From NCBI RefSeq assembly GCF_900314615.1, contig NZ_OMWA01000002.1, positions 48,294-112,293 of the forward strand: a stretch of 64,000 bases of DNA, given 5' to 3'. A program made the position numbers and the translations under genes. Numbering within the stretch: the stretch's first letter is position 1; each line of letters begins with the position of its first letter. This DNA comes from an uncultured Methanobrevibacter sp. GTDB taxonomy: Archaea; Methanobacteriota; Methanobacteria; Methanobacteriales; Methanobacteriaceae. Under the pieces are notes generated by a model. That model ran no database searches and was not told the DNA's origin. It saw nothing but the letters and a program-made list of their open reading frames with translations. Below, piece after piece: positions 63,384-64,000 of the stretch.

Positions 63384-63681
63384 TAAAATTTGCAATTTTT
63401 TAACAAACCTAAATTTTTTATTTTTTAAAAAGACATTTATTTATCTTTATTTGAAATAAATATCAATAATCTGTTGTTTTATGCCTTTTAAAGCCATTTT
63501 AATCAATATTTTATTTCATCATATATAAACTTTACTCCAACATGTCATAAGAAAGCTTTATATATGTGTATTTACTACATATGTATATCTAATATTATGT
63601 AAAAATTTTTATATACTTTTTTTAAAAATTGCAATTTTATATATATTAGATATTTTTCACGACTTGTACAAGGTGAATAAT
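63384..63681. promoter_or_regulatory. AT-rich promoter region of hdrA
   Basis: About 300 bases without a reading frame. TATA-like blocks occur near 63557-63566 and 63635-63648; the latter would give a short leader with AGGTGAATAAT before the hdrA ATG. A long AT-rich region is consistent with strong expression of a methanogenesis gene. Nothing else is recognised. Confidence 0.45.
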
Positions 63682-64000
63682 ATGGCAGAAGAAAATAGAG
63701 ATAATAATGAAGAATTAAGGATAGGTGTTTACGTCTGTCACTGTGGTGTTAACATTGGTGGAGTAGTCGACTGTCCTGAAGTAGCAGAATATGCTAAGAC
63801 ATTACCAAATGTTGTATACGCAACCGACTATAAATACATGTGTTCTGACCCAGGTCAAGCAATGATCCAAGAAGACATTAAAGAGAAAAACTTAAACAGA
63901 ATTGTTGTAGCAGCTTGTTCCCCTCGTCTTCACGAACCTACTTTCCGTAGATGTGTAGAAGAAGCAGGATTAAACAAATTCTTATTTGAATTTGCTAACT
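63682..64000 (+). CDS. hdrA: Heterodisulfide reductase subunit A, N-terminal part
   Basis: The gene runs off the window; 106 residues are visible. 'RIGVYVCHCGVNIGGVVDCPEVAEYAKTLPNVVYATDYKYMCSDPGQ' is the conserved N-terminal domain of HdrA, which carries Cys ligands for an iron-sulfur cluster. 'VVAACSPRLHEPTFRRC' follows. HdrA is the flavin-bifurcating subunit of the HdrABC-MvhADG complex that couples CoM-CoB heterodisulfide reduction to ferredoxin reduction. An AGGTGAA site precedes the ATG. Confidence 0.95.
   Translation, partial: MAEENRDNNEELRIGVYVCHCGVNIGGVVDCPEVAEYAKTLPNVVYATDYKYMCSDPGQAMIQEDIKEKNLNRIVVAACSPRLHEPTFRRCVEEAGLNKFLFEFAN

Noticed and set aside
1..64000. CRISPR arrays, rRNA or tRNA genes, prophage
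   Set aside because: I looked for regularly spaced repeats, conserved rRNA blocks, cloverleaf patterns and phage structural genes and found none; without tools a tRNA could still have been missed.

Overview
The window looks like chromosome from a host-associated methanogenic archaeon of the order Methanobacteriales, most likely Methanobrevibacter. The DNA is very AT-rich. It carries methanogen-only genes (the start of hdrA, thiol:fumarate reductase tfrA, methanogenesis marker 11, the nickel/cobalt chelatases CbiX/CfbA), archaeal information-processing genes (histone, Orc1/Cdc6, PolD small subunit, RPA, RadA), a giant adhesin-like protein of the Methanobrevibacter type, and GGTGA-type ribosome binding sites before most starts. 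I cannot name the species.

Layout. 1-5.6 kb: the 3' part of a giant secreted adhesin. 5.7-14 kb: gatA, a domain-permuted CobB/CobQ-like amidotransferase, ribB under an FMN riboswitch, ribK, tfrA, a deoxyadenosine-type deaminase and a histone. 14-17.2 kb: hisG, pyrB and orc1/cdc6. 17.2-17.8 kb: a probable replication origin, with six ORB-like boxes next to cdc6. 17.8-32.7 kb: cobalamin/F430 genes (cbiB, cbiG, cbiH, two chelatase genes), fucA, PolD small subunit, a cation transport pair, two pilin-like proteins, thiL and a radical SAM enzyme. 33-45 kb: DUF2264 protein, leuCDB, ribH, marker 11, a membrane glycosyltransferase, tex, a double-domain purE and a UbiD-type decarboxylase. 45-57 kb: a surface-polysaccharide locus (wecC, rfbDACB, CDP-glycerol transferase, three GT2 enzymes, a WbaP-like initiating transferase). 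It is interrupted by a secreted barnase-like RNase with its barstar inhibitor, and by a tandem pair of three-helix membrane proteins. 57-60.6 kb: RPA and RadA. 60.65-62.44 kb: a complete IS1182-type insertion sequence. Then an AEC transporter and the 5' end of hdrA.

How the genes work together. Three riboflavin genes (ribB, ribK, ribH) are present, and one is placed under direct FMN control. The chelatases and cbi genes feed tetrapyrrole cofactor synthesis (B12, F430). The sugar locus makes dTDP-rhamnose and a uronic acid, attaches a first sugar to a polyprenyl carrier and extends it. The observations I rate highest are the barnase-barstar pair, the FMN riboswitch with a possible switching partner sequence, the origin together with exact mini-ORB 13-mers scattered elsewhere in the window, the pilin-like pair with Cys/His clusters, and the split half-transporter pair. 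No tRNA, rRNA or CRISPR array was recognised.
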